A stretch of DNA of 64,000 nt from assembly GCA_025024175.1 (NCBI GenBank), contig QCXZ01000001.1, forward strand, positions 14,942,001 to 15,006,000, in the 5' to 3' direction. This DNA is from Rhyzopertha dominica. Taxonomy: Eukaryota; Arthropoda; Insecta; Coleoptera; Bostrichidae. The number at the start of each line of letters is the position of its first letter. Positions within the stretch are counted from its first letter, which is position 1. Below are positions 25,501 through 36,690 of the stretch, one piece after another. A program made the translations under genes and the position numbers. Below the pieces are notes generated by a model that was not told the DNA's origin, searched no databases, and saw nothing but the letters and a program-made list of their open reading frames with translations.

Positions 25501-28099
25501 TTTATATGGAGTGAACCCCGCCTATGTCCATAAGTTACTTTAGAAGCAGAGGGTTGGCAAAAAACATGTGCCTTTTTTTAATTTAACCATGTTTAAATTG
25601 TTTTAAACATATTTTTTTACTTAGTTGAAGACATGTTTAAAACGTTTTAAACATGCACTCTCATGCAGATTACTATGTATATTAGTGAAAATAAGTACGA
25701 GTCAGTTGTCATTTGTCATTTGTATTCGATGTGTACAACGATTACGCGACAATTTTAGTTATTATGAGCGTGTTTTTCTTTTCTATTTTAAGCGAAAATC
25801 AACTCTGCTCTTAAAATCTAGACCAATCACGTACTGGTTACTGGGTTGATTTTAGCTAATATCAACTTTAACAAAGAAAATAGGAACCGACCTTGTATGT
25901 TTAAAGTTTAAAGTTCAACAATTACAATGACCAGTAGGAGGAATAATGCAGTGTGGAATTACTTTGACAAAATTAAAGTGTAAAATAGTACAATGCGAGC
26001 TCGATGCAAGAAGTGCAAAAAAGATATGGCTACACTACTAAAAAGATTTTATTTCTTGTTTATTGTTTTTTATATTCCCAAGTTCTGATAACTATTTGTT
26101 CTTTTATGCTAAAGATATAATTATCTAGTAAGTGTTGAATGAACGTGTTATTTATTGTTTTGTTGTATTGGACTAGAAAGGCAAATTTTTATGTTAAGGT
26201 TAAGATTTTTATTTGTTGTTTTAAAATGTTTGTAATTTACAGCTACAGAAAACATGTTAAGTTTATTATTCATTTCTATAACCGTTGTATCGATAAAAAG
26301 CCGAACAAAATACTGAATGTTTCTTTTTTTTAAGTTTGAAAAAACACTTTCGTATTTTCCAACTGGACCTGGTTTTGAATTCAATTCATTTTTTATGCAA
26401 ATGTAAGGTGGCATTATGTACATATGTAATTACTAATAATCTTGTTTATCTATTTGTGGAGGATAAAGGAGCTAATAGTAATAATTAATGGATCACATAC
26501 AATAGTCGTAAAAAACAATGTTTAAAACATTAGTAAAAACGCTATTTAAAACGAATGTTTTAAACATTTGTTTAAAAAAAGTTTTAAACAGAAGCGTTGT
26601 TTTAAACAAGTTTAAAACATTCTGCTTTAAACATTTTGTTTTAATCATGCCAATCCTGTTCAGAAGTTAGAAATCGATAATGTGCAAATTACGTGTATTT
26701 CTGATTAGAATTTCAACCTAGGGTGGCACATGTTGGTACTATTTCAATACATCCAAAATTTGTACATTTAGTAATATTACTTTAGTGAAAGGAGATTAAG
26801 TAAAAGATCTGATATCACCAAAATAATGACCATCCACAAATGCTTATAAATGATAAGTTATGAAAATATTTGAAGTTTATTTTGGACATGTTATTTCCCA
26901 TAACTGCTACGAGTTTATGTAAATTTCTGTTGATTATTAGGGACTATTATACTGTAACAGAAATTTGTTGTTGTTACCAAGTTAATTTGGCTATTATTTG
27001 TATCAATTACTATTAACTAACATAAATTTCATAAAATTGACGTTACGTGATATTTAACTTAACGACATATAGGAAAAATACCCTTGAATTTGTTCAGGTA
27101 ACGCACGCACAAAATATTATCCATTCCTAAGTATGATAAATGACAACATATCTGACAAATATGAAAAGTAATTAGCGAAACGGTAGTATGTAATAAATTT
27201 ATCTTGTGGCCAAGACAATTGCCTCAGCCGTTAATGTACGTGTTTTTTATGACCACTGCATATAATTAATCAAAAATATACGACAGAACGCTTTGTTATG
27301 CAATTTATGGGAATTGTGCAAATTAAAAAAAGGTAAAAATTATGCATGGTCAATTGTCGTTTTTGATCATTTTTTATATTTCCGTGAATAAAAGGGCCAT
27401 GTGATACTATCATGATTCTAAATCAACTAGTAATACGTTGTAAATGATAGTATTTCTGTGCAGTCGTAGGTTACTGATAACTAACGACCTTCAAACCGAA
27501 ACAAACTAGACAGCAAAATTTTTTTCGCTGACTTCTGGTGCTGACTTCGACAAAAGTAAGTAACGGGTTTTTTACTGTTATTTGTTTTCGATACAATTGA
27601 AGTTCGAAGCTCTACTCTAAAGTAATGGCCAATATTTCATCACAACGATAAGTTAGGCTAACACGTATCTACTAGTTAATAATATTTTGTCTAAAACTGA
27701 GAAGTACCTAAGCACGCTAATATTATTTGTAAGATCTCCATCATAATCTTCAAAGCACGCAGGTATCGGATGCTCACTTAAGGATCAAGTTTGACACTTT
27801 CTCAAGTGGTAATAAATATATGTTACTATATTAATCCCATAAACCCACAGAATAAAAGCAATAAAAACTTCATAATATATTACCAGCTCATAAGCGCTCT
27901 TTGCGTAGAATTTACAGGACCTCAGAAAAATGATGAGGGTTTCATCGTCATCTGCAAAATATATGGTGTCATCATTCTTTAATAATTCCCTCAACTCTTT
28001 TAACGCTTGTTGAACGACTTCGGGAGTTTCCCGCAGTTCCTGCGCTGCAATTTTCTTCGACTCCTCGCTCAGAGGGGAACGATCCAGTGCTATCGACAT
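19585..28099 (-). CDS. alpha-tocopherol transfer protein-like (CRAL-TRIO domain) protein, complete, four coding exons
   Basis: Coding exons are 27884-28099, 22787-22943, 19830-20134 and 19585-19770. All splice borders are GT/AG and the phases agree (0, 1, 0), giving 287 residues, a normal family length. Residues 12-72 form the CRAL-TRIO-N helices, with the hallmark 'DDDETLIIFLRSCKF' at 50-64. The lipid-binding CRAL-TRIO fold runs from about 112 ('DHKGRRVLLVNCGGSWD') through 'VVVIMDFNGLSM' (159-170) and 'QPFIFNMVWKIFTPFIKDKL' (204-223) to 'KKRIHFQG' (224-231). This basic IHFQG stretch corresponds to the phosphoinositide-binding region of mammalian TTPA. The C-terminal 'LDPSCLPKEYEGAL' is also characteristic. 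The likely role is cytosolic transport of a lipophilic ligand; the ligand cannot be told from sequence. The ATG follows an acceptor-like TTTTTAG directly. A frame at 28143-28283 could join in phase across a 43-bp gap and add 47 residues, but the gap is short for an intron, so I take the first exon as non-coding. Confidence 0.92.
20135..22786. other. intron of the CRAL-TRIO gene
   Basis: Intron of 2.65 kb bounded by GGAG|GTGAGT and CTACAG|GA. No nested gene or transposon was recognised. The ORFs at 22128-22403 and at 20038-20247 are fortuitous or overlap the next exon out of frame. Confidence 0.6.
25366..25383. repeat. (AT)9 microsatellite
   Basis: A short perfect alternating AT run within the large intron. 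Confidence 0.9.
25552..26655. mobile_element. probable MITE with clustered TTTAAAC palindromes
   Basis: Both ends carry many copies of GTTTTAAAC/GTTTAAAAC words: about 25585-25655 on the left and about 26515-26645 on the right, including the palindrome ATGTTTAAAACGTTTTAAAC. The outermost bases are imperfectly inverted (GGTTGGCAAAAAAC against GGATTGGCATG in reverse complement). The interior is AT-rich without a transposase. Boundaries and class are uncertain because no clean target duplication was found. Confidence 0.5.
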
Positions 28100-28283
28100 C
28101 TAAAAACAAATATTGCTTGAACCGACCGAAATACCAAAACACCTGTTGCTTAACACCTTTTTTCAGATCGTATACCGAAAACAAAGGACGCGATGTGTCC
28201 AGCGTGATGAACACCGACAAAGTGCACTTCACGTCGAACATTTGAACCTTATAGATTTCCAAACTGAGATTATCTGCAGCCAT

Positions 28284-31182
28284 ACTTTGTTCGATTCAAA
28301 GTTCACTTGCGAGATTCATTATGTGGTCTCAGAAATGATGCTACTATCGGTTGCGTTTGCTTTCAAAAATAATTTGGAGGGGATCAGATGAATCATATCA
28401 ACACTCGGCATGCTGTTTTTGAACCTACAGTACGAAAATGTACCTTGATCAACTCTTTGTCACCAATTACTTGTATAATTAAAAGATTTACGGAAGGTTT
28501 AAATCAATAAGTAAGAGTGAGACAAAGAAAACGGTCACGTATACGCTGACGTTGAAATTGGTTATACGAAAGCGATAAGAAACCCTCTGCTTGAAAGGCG
28601 ATACTACTTATCTATAGTTTAACAAATAATTTGTTATCGCCATACAGTTATAATAGCCAGCACATTAAAACGTGAATCAATTAGCAAACAAGTTTAAAAT
28701 TAGCCTGTTAATTTTGTCAAAGCACTAATATTTTAATTACTTATATAATGAAATACATAGATTAAGTTACGCATACATTTTATAACTATTATAATTAATG
28801 AAATTTGACGCTCTTGAATCTTCAGAAACAGTATCACCGGTTTCGAAAGCATAATACAATAGAAAACTATCACTAGCAGTGCATCGGAATTGGCTCCTGT
28901 TTGCTTTTTCAGATAAGCCTTCTTCGGAAAGTCACAAGTGTAAAATAAACTATACCCGAAAAATAACTCTTGTAGGTACAATTAAACTAATTCCTATATA
29001 AGTTCAACGTCTTTTTGATTACAGTTCAATAGAGTACACAGTTTACAAAACCTTATTTACACTAAGTTGATTAACTTTCACAAGTACCAACCTTTCCCAT
29101 AGTTGTTCTGACGAATTCAACCTTTACTTCACTGGTGACAAACTACAAACCTTAGGTACTTCGCACTATATGGTGTCATATCCAATCTGTTAGCTCAATA
29201 AATACTCCCGCATTCTCCATGCATGCGGCATTTTCGATTCTACCTGTACACCATTCGCGTAATACAAGTTTTTGCATATGAAGCGCTTTTTTATTACAAT
29301 TATGTTAATAAGCCATTACGTTACTTACTTACGTACAATGCCCAATTACGAATAAAAGAGCCACTGAAATGTTATCTTCACTTAACCTTACATCGCATAA
29401 CATCTTTAAACTAACACTTTTGATTTTGCAAGTGCGATTATTATTCATATTCGGCTTCATTCTCGCAACCTTTTTTACCCTTAAATTTGACATAATTACC
29501 GCTTTTCTGATGGACAATATCTATTTAAATTTACGCTTCTACACACTTAAACTTTACGAGTTTTTATATTAAACTGTAAATTAGTCAGGTACCTAATCTT
29601 TTAAATTTAAATTTATTCAATAGTAATGGCTTTTCTGTAACTAAGCTCCTTTTCTGGTAAATATTAGCCAGCCGCAATGATAATAAGTATTTTTATTTTT
29701 ATTTATTTTTTTGTCATTGACAACTATAAATGGAGGTAATGATATAACAATTCTAAATGTAAAATTTTAAATACTAATAGATTAACCTGTTAACAAAAGG
29801 CTTCTTTCGTATTTAAAATCCATTGCTGTAAATAAATAAAGTTTATCGGAATATTAGNACAAGTAAATAATAAATAAATATACTAGGCGTCTGATACATG
29901 CATTTGGTCAGGATCACTCCGACTTCAGACAGACTTTTAAAATTGTTCAAAAGTTTCGTAATTTTCTAATAGTTTTCAGCTTTTTCCAATATTTTCAAAA
30001 CTTAATTTAAGAGTATACTATGCCTAGAAATGTAAAGCATTTAATTGTGCGTCGATTGCTTACCAAAACTTTGTAATTCGATTAAATGCTTTTACAGAAA
30101 AGCTGTGTCATAAAACAAGCATTTTTTTATACCCAGTTTGTTCCCGTAGAATGTTTAGCAGTTCAAGATAAGTGAAACGAAAGGAACAATTTAACCCAAA
30201 AATTTGTAGAAACAAACATCAAATGTTTGAAGAAGATCCAAGAAGGCGCAAAGGACCTCATAGTAAGTAGATACACCTTACCCATAGGAGGTTATTTGTA
30301 AATAAGAAAAAAGTAATGGTTTTTCTCCTCTTACTAATAAACGACGGTATACATGCAATTAGGTATATTAAATTTTATTAATATAAATTACCTAAATTAT
30401 ATAATTTACATTTAAATTGACTATATGTAATGTGTTTATTTGGCGTTCTTCTACTTGTTCCGAGAACGATCGTCCCTATAACATATATTTTGAAATCTCT
30501 TTTTCCTTCTTCCACTTTATCATTATAATTCATATCACAATTACAATAATGGTACACTTCCTGCAGGAATATCCTCAGCCTCTTGCAAACGTACAGCATA
30601 TGGTATTTAAGACTACTTTGTTACTAATTTAGTAGTATATAAAGACTGATAGCAACAGTAAATATGTCATCGGGAAATGCTGTCAAGCAGCTGCAGTAGT
30701 AGCAAAGATCCGAAGTTAAAGATTCCATAACGAGTCACATTTAATTACTTTGTTTCATCATCAAAGGCTTGCTCGGCTCATCAATCTGATAAGCAGTAGT
30801 AACATTGGATTTGCTGAACATATCTGCTGCTTTTTGCACTTTGTTGTTTATCTACAATTACTTGGTGGAATCCAGTTTTCCTTTGGCGAAAAATGACAAT
30901 GTCTTATCGCGGTCACTGAAGGTTTGTATGAATAGTACGTTGTCATTAAATATTTGGCAATACTTAATCAGATTTAAAGAGCTGCAGACAACAAAGTCTT
31001 GTATTTACAAAGGGCAGGCTACTTTTCCAGGCAAAAGTTTATTATAGCCACGAAGAAGTCATAATCACAAGAATACTGGTGTCCTAAGCGAGGACAACCA
31101 CACTGTCACAGTAATGAAAGTAATATAATAATAAGTAAAAATTTGAAGACATGTAGGTAACGTGTGTTGCTGCTGCGAGATA
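28284..31182. other. intergenic, upstream of the CRAL-TRIO gene
   Basis: Should include the promoter and any 5' non-coding exon of the CRAL-TRIO gene, but I see no motif I can defend. The ORFs in this span lack family resemblance. Confidence 0.35.
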
Positions 31183-31565
31183 CAAAAAGGGCAAGTTTTT
31201 CTACGTTTTTAATTTTATATAGTTGGCATTGAATTGGCCGATTTTTCTTTGTGCCGCCTTTTTTAACCACTACCACTACCAAACTACAATATGCACGGCG
31301 ATAGTAGTTGAAAGTTGCAGATCAATGTCACGTCACAGCTCCGAAATGTGAGCTTTCTGCAACCTTAAAGTTAATTTTCCCACAAAATACTACAGAATGT
31401 GTTAAAAATACACACTCCCATACGTTTTCTCATATTAAAATATATCAAATAATTCAAAAATCGACAGATGGCAAATACATGTCACTTTTCTGAGAGGCGG
31501 CAAATTGATTTAATCAATAATTTCCATAAGCGCCCTGAATGCATGAATCATTTATAAAAGCCCTG
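31183..31565. mobile_element. MITE, copy 1 (Tc1/mariner-type TA insertion)
   Basis: Clearly the same family and orientation as 59871-60256. Shared words run in order: TTTGTGCCGCCTTTTT, GAAAGTTGCAGATCAAT, TTTCTGCAACCTTAAAG, AAAAATCGACAGATG, CTGAGAGGCGG and AATCATTTATA. The right end is ..GCCCTG followed by TA. The left terminus is diverged and its position is a guess from a TA dinucleotide. No coding capacity. Confidence 0.7.
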
Positions 31566-33884
31566 TACGTGTTATGGTCATGAGAAAAAAGCAAGGCATG
31601 TCAAAGGCATACATCAGCGATTAAAACAGTTTCCAGACCTCCACCATATTTTTAAGGCATAGGTAACTCTAATTTACTTAGCATTTATGCAGTCAATGAT
31701 AATACAACTTTGCTGTGTTATATGACAAATTTCAAGAAATTCAAATGTGCACCTACCTATTTGCCAAATAAAAATTTGGTACCGCTTGACGTATATGAGG
31801 CAAGGCATTACAAAAAAATTAATAAAATGTGCCATTTGCCTAGTCTTTTATACTTCTCTTTTACTTATCTGGAAGATTGACAACACAAGAAATGACTTTG
31901 GAAGGTACAAAAAAATTAATACCTGAAAATACAAAGAGATTTATTACCCAAATAGTCATCGATAAAACCGTTTAAAGAAAGGAAGAATTAGCTAGAAAAG
32001 TTTTGTTCCAGCCAGTAATGGTTCGCAATGTAGGTAAATATGTGTACTGTAAAAATCATAATATGTAATCAGGTTAACAAAATGGTACAAAAGAAAGCCT
32101 ATGTTACACCCAATCTTTTTGGCCATAAGGAAAAAATAGATACACTTATGGTCAATGGGCAGTATTAGTTCGCAGTTCTATAAAATAGACATTACAAATC
32201 AATTTTTAAACTACAAATTAATACTAATTATTTAAATGATAGTGTTTATAGTGTTTATGATTCATATATTATGCCNNTTCATTTCTGAAACTTAACAGTA
32301 TCGCAGTATCGGTTTCTCTTCGCTATTTTTAATATATATAANCGCTTTTATATGAACCTAGTAACCTCGACAGTTCCATAAAATAAGGTTACACAGTTAA
32401 TATAAGAGTTAAGTTGGATAAAATCTAAAAGAAAAACCAGCCCAAAGCATATATCTTTGACCATAAGTCTATTCCTTNGTATCAACTAACTAAAGGTCAA
32501 GTCTAAAATACAATAATATTGTAGTCTATGATTGAGACATAAAAAAAATAGACAAAGCAGTATAAGAAGTAATTCCTGCATTAATATAATTTATAGAAAT
32601 ATGTCAAGAATTAGTTAAAGATTTAAATTATGATTTTCTTGTTATTCCTGGATACAGCTGTTAAATATTTTGTTATACATGTTTCACATTTCTTTAAAAA
32701 TCTGAAACAAATTACTTATCGTAGAGAAAAATTCGTTTGCCAAAATATAAAAATGCTTAAGGTTGTTTGTAGACTATATATAATAAGACCTGGAAGCCGT
32801 AAAATGAAATTTACTAGTAAATGTCATCTGGACTTTTGCTTGCAACAAGCGTTGAAATTGAATGTTTTCGCCTTTCAAATACGCCATCCTGAGATTCGTG
32901 CAAATATATTTAAAGTGGGTACATACTTAGAAATGAGCCAGGTACGAAGTAATAAACATTTAACGTAATGTGTAGGTGCACTGTGCGGGATTACTACAAA
33001 GTACAAACAGCTATATACTATAATATGCATACTTACTGTAATCGACTAAAGAATAATGTTAAAAAACAATGTTTTTATCGTAATACCTTGATACTGATTT
33101 TATTTTTATGCAAAACAAATAGACAAACCCCTAATTTGGAATTATGTACTGTCTGTATATACTCTTTGTAAGCAATTGTAAAATACACAATAATGATGTT
33201 ATTTAACATTTTGTGTGATACCTAAGTAAATTTCAAATAACATTTAAACTAAAATAAGGAACCATGAAATATGTTCGCTGTTATAAATAGTACAAAAAAT
33301 CTATCTCTTTAAGTCAGAATTGAAAATTTTTGGAGGTTTGAACTTAAAAATTTTAACGTAAATAACCTATTTTTTATAATGGAATAATACTAATAATATT
33401 ATTCCACTGTGAGATACGAAACAAAATTTCCCTGCATTTGCCACAGTCTGAATTAATCGTTTTTGGGTTATTAAAAAACCACATTTTACAGTTTCCAAAA
33501 GAAAAACATGTTAGCATCTCTTGTTCAATTTCTCTTACGTTGCATTTACGTTTCATTAAGTGAAATTCAGGGTTAAAATGCAATGTTGAGAACGTATAAT
33601 AGGACTATTTTCTCAAATACTGCCAAGTTTAAAATTGCATTATGTAAATTCGAACCCAACTCCCAAAAATCAGGCATGAACGTCTCTGGGCAACAACTCA
33701 TAAATGAAAAATTAGTTAAGGAAAATAGATTAGATTTTAAGAATCTGTGAAGAAGAAAAATTGGTGAAGAAGTAAACATTGGACTTAAAGTAGCCCAACA
33801 AAAAAAATATCTATTTTTGTCAAGTCTGGGAGCCAGAATACGTCCATTATGACCAGTTTACACATTTATGGAAAAAAAATGCTG
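31566..33884. other. intergenic, no gene recognised
   Basis: Contains ORFs of up to 112 codons (32630-32968, plus). They show no recognisable family, repeated motif or splice context, and the surrounding DNA has several N bases. I treat them as chance. Confidence 0.35.
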
Positions 33885-34430
33885 AAACTCAGTGAAATGA
33901 ACGAATTGAAATCCTGATGATGGCTGGCTATGGAGATGAATAGTAATTCGGAGAGCAATCTTGTTTCCATTCCACAGTATCCAAGTTAGCTTAAAAAGTT
34001 AAGGAACTAAATTAGCGTGCTAACTAAAGATGATCCTGACAAAAGAATGCAGTTTTATGCATGATGATGCAAATGACCAATAATAATTCAAATTTTGCAG
34101 GCAACACTATTTTCGGAATAAGCAACTTTTTGCCTAAACGGTTATGTAAACAGAAATAACTGCTACTACTGGTCTAAAGAAAATCTTCACTGGTTGATGG
34201 AACTGCATACACAGTCTCCTCGAGCAACACATTGTAGTTCTATACTTCATAAATAGAAATGTAACAGCTGACATCTATCTGAAGCTACTGCGTGATAATA
34301 TTCACCTAACATTGTACGGTTATTTCCCGATGAAAAAATTCGTTTCGTAATTTCTGTGATATATTAGATTATTGCCAAGCCGCAGGAAATCCTTAGCTTG
34401 AACACTTAATTTGTTTAAAAGACACCTACA
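33885..34430 (+). pseudogene. decayed IS630/Tc1-mariner-like transposase
   Basis: Across several frameshifts the plus strand encodes 'SEMNEIEILMMAGYGD' (about 33890-33937), resembling the N-terminal DNA-binding start of these transposases. Next come 'TKDDPDKRMQFYA' (about 34023-34060) and 'LFSE*ATFCLNGYVNRNNCY' with 'YWSKENLHWLMELHTQSP' (about 34107-34222). The last part corresponds to the F-S-D-E-A-T-F catalytic block, with the Asp missing and a stop in place. 'NRNVTADIYLKLLRDNI' (about 34254-34305) continues the homology. Terminal repeats were not found. Not functional. Confidence 0.8.
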
Positions 34431-35679
34431 AAACCTTCTCCGATAACACTTTCTATGTTTGAAAACTAGACTTTTCACAAATACTTTGTTATCAAATCAT
34501 GCAAATTATAAGGGTTAAAAGAGAAACACAAATATGCAAAAACTGTTTGATTGCTATTAATAAAAGAAACAAAAGAAATACGCTTTAATGGAAATGCGTT
34601 GACATACAAAAAAAATAGGGTAAGAAATGAAAACTAATTATCAAAAATCAAGGACATTTTGAAGTTCGCATTTATACAAATAAGCCTATTATTCTATACT
34701 TTTGACTAACAATGTATTTTCAACTATTATGGAAAAAATATATTAACTTGTATGAGTATCACAGCATTTTTTTGTAATTCAGTAGATACCTAGACATGTT
34801 CCTTACATAAAAAGCAGAAAAGAGAAAAAACCCGAATAATTATTAATTTTGTATTTTCAAAAATGAAAATAATTGTCCTACTTGAAAAAAGGACAATTTT
34901 CGTTTTTTCTTTAATTATTATCAAACAAAACTAATGAATTGCAAACACCTATTTTAGTATAGGTAGGCAATTACTGCTTTAAAGTATCTTATTTGAAGAA
35001 AATAATATATTTTGTATTGACTTATTAAAAAGATCTTACGGATAATGGTATAAACGTACAAGTGATTCTGCCATAGTTTCCTTTCCGTTGTTTTCAGTAC
35101 AGTACTGGTGGTTTCCGTTTTTTTGTTGGGCGACGTTGCTTTTCTTGATTTACTGCAGCTTCTCCATAATTTTTGCTCGTTCTTTATAGATGTCTACTAT
35201 TGTCAGTATTCAAAGCATTTTGATGATTTTCTTGTGTGTAAGGACTATTGTAATGTAAATAATGGATTTTGATTTAACATGACAGACATTCAAATTTACA
35301 CATACAGGGAACGTAATATAAAACATGTAATGTTATACAACTAGTTTGCAGGTAATTTCACCCCCATTTCTTTGTAGGCGTGTAAATTTGTACAAATTAG
35401 GACGTCTTATACCTACCGGTAAACTGTAAGTTTGTTTTGAATCATAACAGATAATCACTGTAGACCTAAGCCAAAACCCTCTTCTAACATAGTAAAAGAA
35501 ATCCTGACCTTACTGCTTATTTTATCATCAGCTTATCAAATTTAGGGTTAAATGTTCTTAGCTTACAAACAAGAGCTTGTTTTCAACATTCACTCCAATC
35601 CAATGACATAGTCAATCTAACAAACATTGACAGATCCATTATCCGTTGACATAAGCAGGTATCGTTTTTATAAGATTCG
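34431..35679. other. intergenic, no gene recognised
   Basis: AT-rich. Around 35060-35190 the minus strand briefly looks coding-like ('ERAKIMEKLQ', then Lys/Asn/Thr-rich), but stops interrupt every frame and no family is recognisable. Confidence 0.35.
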
Positions 35680-35985
35680 TTTAGTTTTAAATGTAGGTTA
35701 TCCATGTAGGTTATTGATAAATGTACAATCAGTATTCTGTGGTACAGTTGGACACGAATAAACTTGTTACTCCGTGAGTTGGGTACAGTCTAGAAATGTC
35801 CGACGTCATTCAGTTTGTGGCAAAAATAAAGGTATAAGAATTCTGTGAACCTTAGAAACGAATGCAATAAAGTGTATACTTAATAGAGTTAATAATAAAC
35901 ACAGCTGTGGTCTAAAGTTCTTAATATGATCGGACATATCGCAGTGATTTGCTAGAAGAACATAAAAATAATGATTGATGGTTAA
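35680..35985 (+). repeat. local duplication, unit A
   Basis: Diverged direct copy of 36388-36690, about 700 bp apart. Shared words in order: TTTAGTTTTAAATGTAGG, TATTGATAAATGTA, CCGACGTCATT, CGAATGCAATAAAG, GTCTAAAGTT and AGTGATTTGCTAGAA. Non-coding. Confidence 0.75.
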
Positions 35986-36387
35986 CACTTTCAGTGTTTT
36001 TATACTGTATAAATATAGGGTTTTTGTATGCACTTTATTATAATTTTTAACAGATTTAGCGCTAGTTTTCAAGAAGCTTCCTAGTACCCTAAATAAAATA
36101 TATTTTCTCCTTCAAACGCTTAAGCTCTTGTTTACTATTAAAGCTATATTATATTATCACTTCATTGTAAAAATAAATTTGCAAATAAAATGGACTATAG
36201 TATGGCTGTGCAGAGTTCCGCCTAGATGGCGCTGAAGGGTTTTACTATCACTTTCGCAAGTGTTTAACTGTTTGTTGTAAAAGTCGAAACAAGGCAAATA
36301 ATGATTTCTCCTCAAGCGTACTGTTACCACAAAAAGGTTAATCTGCCTTCTTCAGAAATAGAAACAATGTATACTAATATCACTTCT

Positions 36388-36690
36388 TTAGTTTTAAATG
36401 TAGGATGGAAGTTACCCACATGTTATTAATAAATGTAGATATAGTCTCGCAACCTTTCAGGTTTGGAAAAAACCAGCTAACCAAATAGAAAAGAGTATGA
36501 AAACACATTTTACGTCAAATAGTAGATCCGACGTCATTTTAGTTTATGGCAAACTTCATATACTTATAAGAAATCGTTGAACTTTAGAATCGAATGCAAT
36601 AAAGAAGTGTATGATTGATAACAAACAAATATGTCGTCTAAAGTTTTTATGTGACCACAGTGATTTACTAGAAAATAAAAATAGATAACG
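36388..36690 (+). repeat. local duplication, unit B
   Basis: Partner of the unit at 35680-35985, in the same orientation. A related fragment around 39645-39720 (TTTCTCCTTAGTCGTAC..CACAAAAAGTTAATTTG) resembles the DNA just left of this unit (36305-36365), so part of the region belongs to a wider dispersed repeat. Confidence 0.7.

Larger units (their letters stand above)
22944..27883. other. large intron of the CRAL-TRIO gene
   Basis: Intron of 4.94 kb bounded by GAGCTG|GTAATA and TTTCAG|ATG. It contains a (TA)n run and the TTTAAAC-rich palindromic element listed separately; otherwise no gene was recognised. Confidence 0.6.

Noticed and set aside
28143..28283. 47-codon in-phase upstream coding exon for the complete CRAL-TRIO gene
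   Set aside because: It would need a 43-bp intron with a weak donor, shorter than usual insect introns, and the residues do not resemble family N-termini. Kept only as a possibility in the findings.
32630..32968. 112-codon plus ORF
   Set aside because: No family similarity, no splice or polyadenylation context; such length can arise by chance in this much AT-rich DNA.
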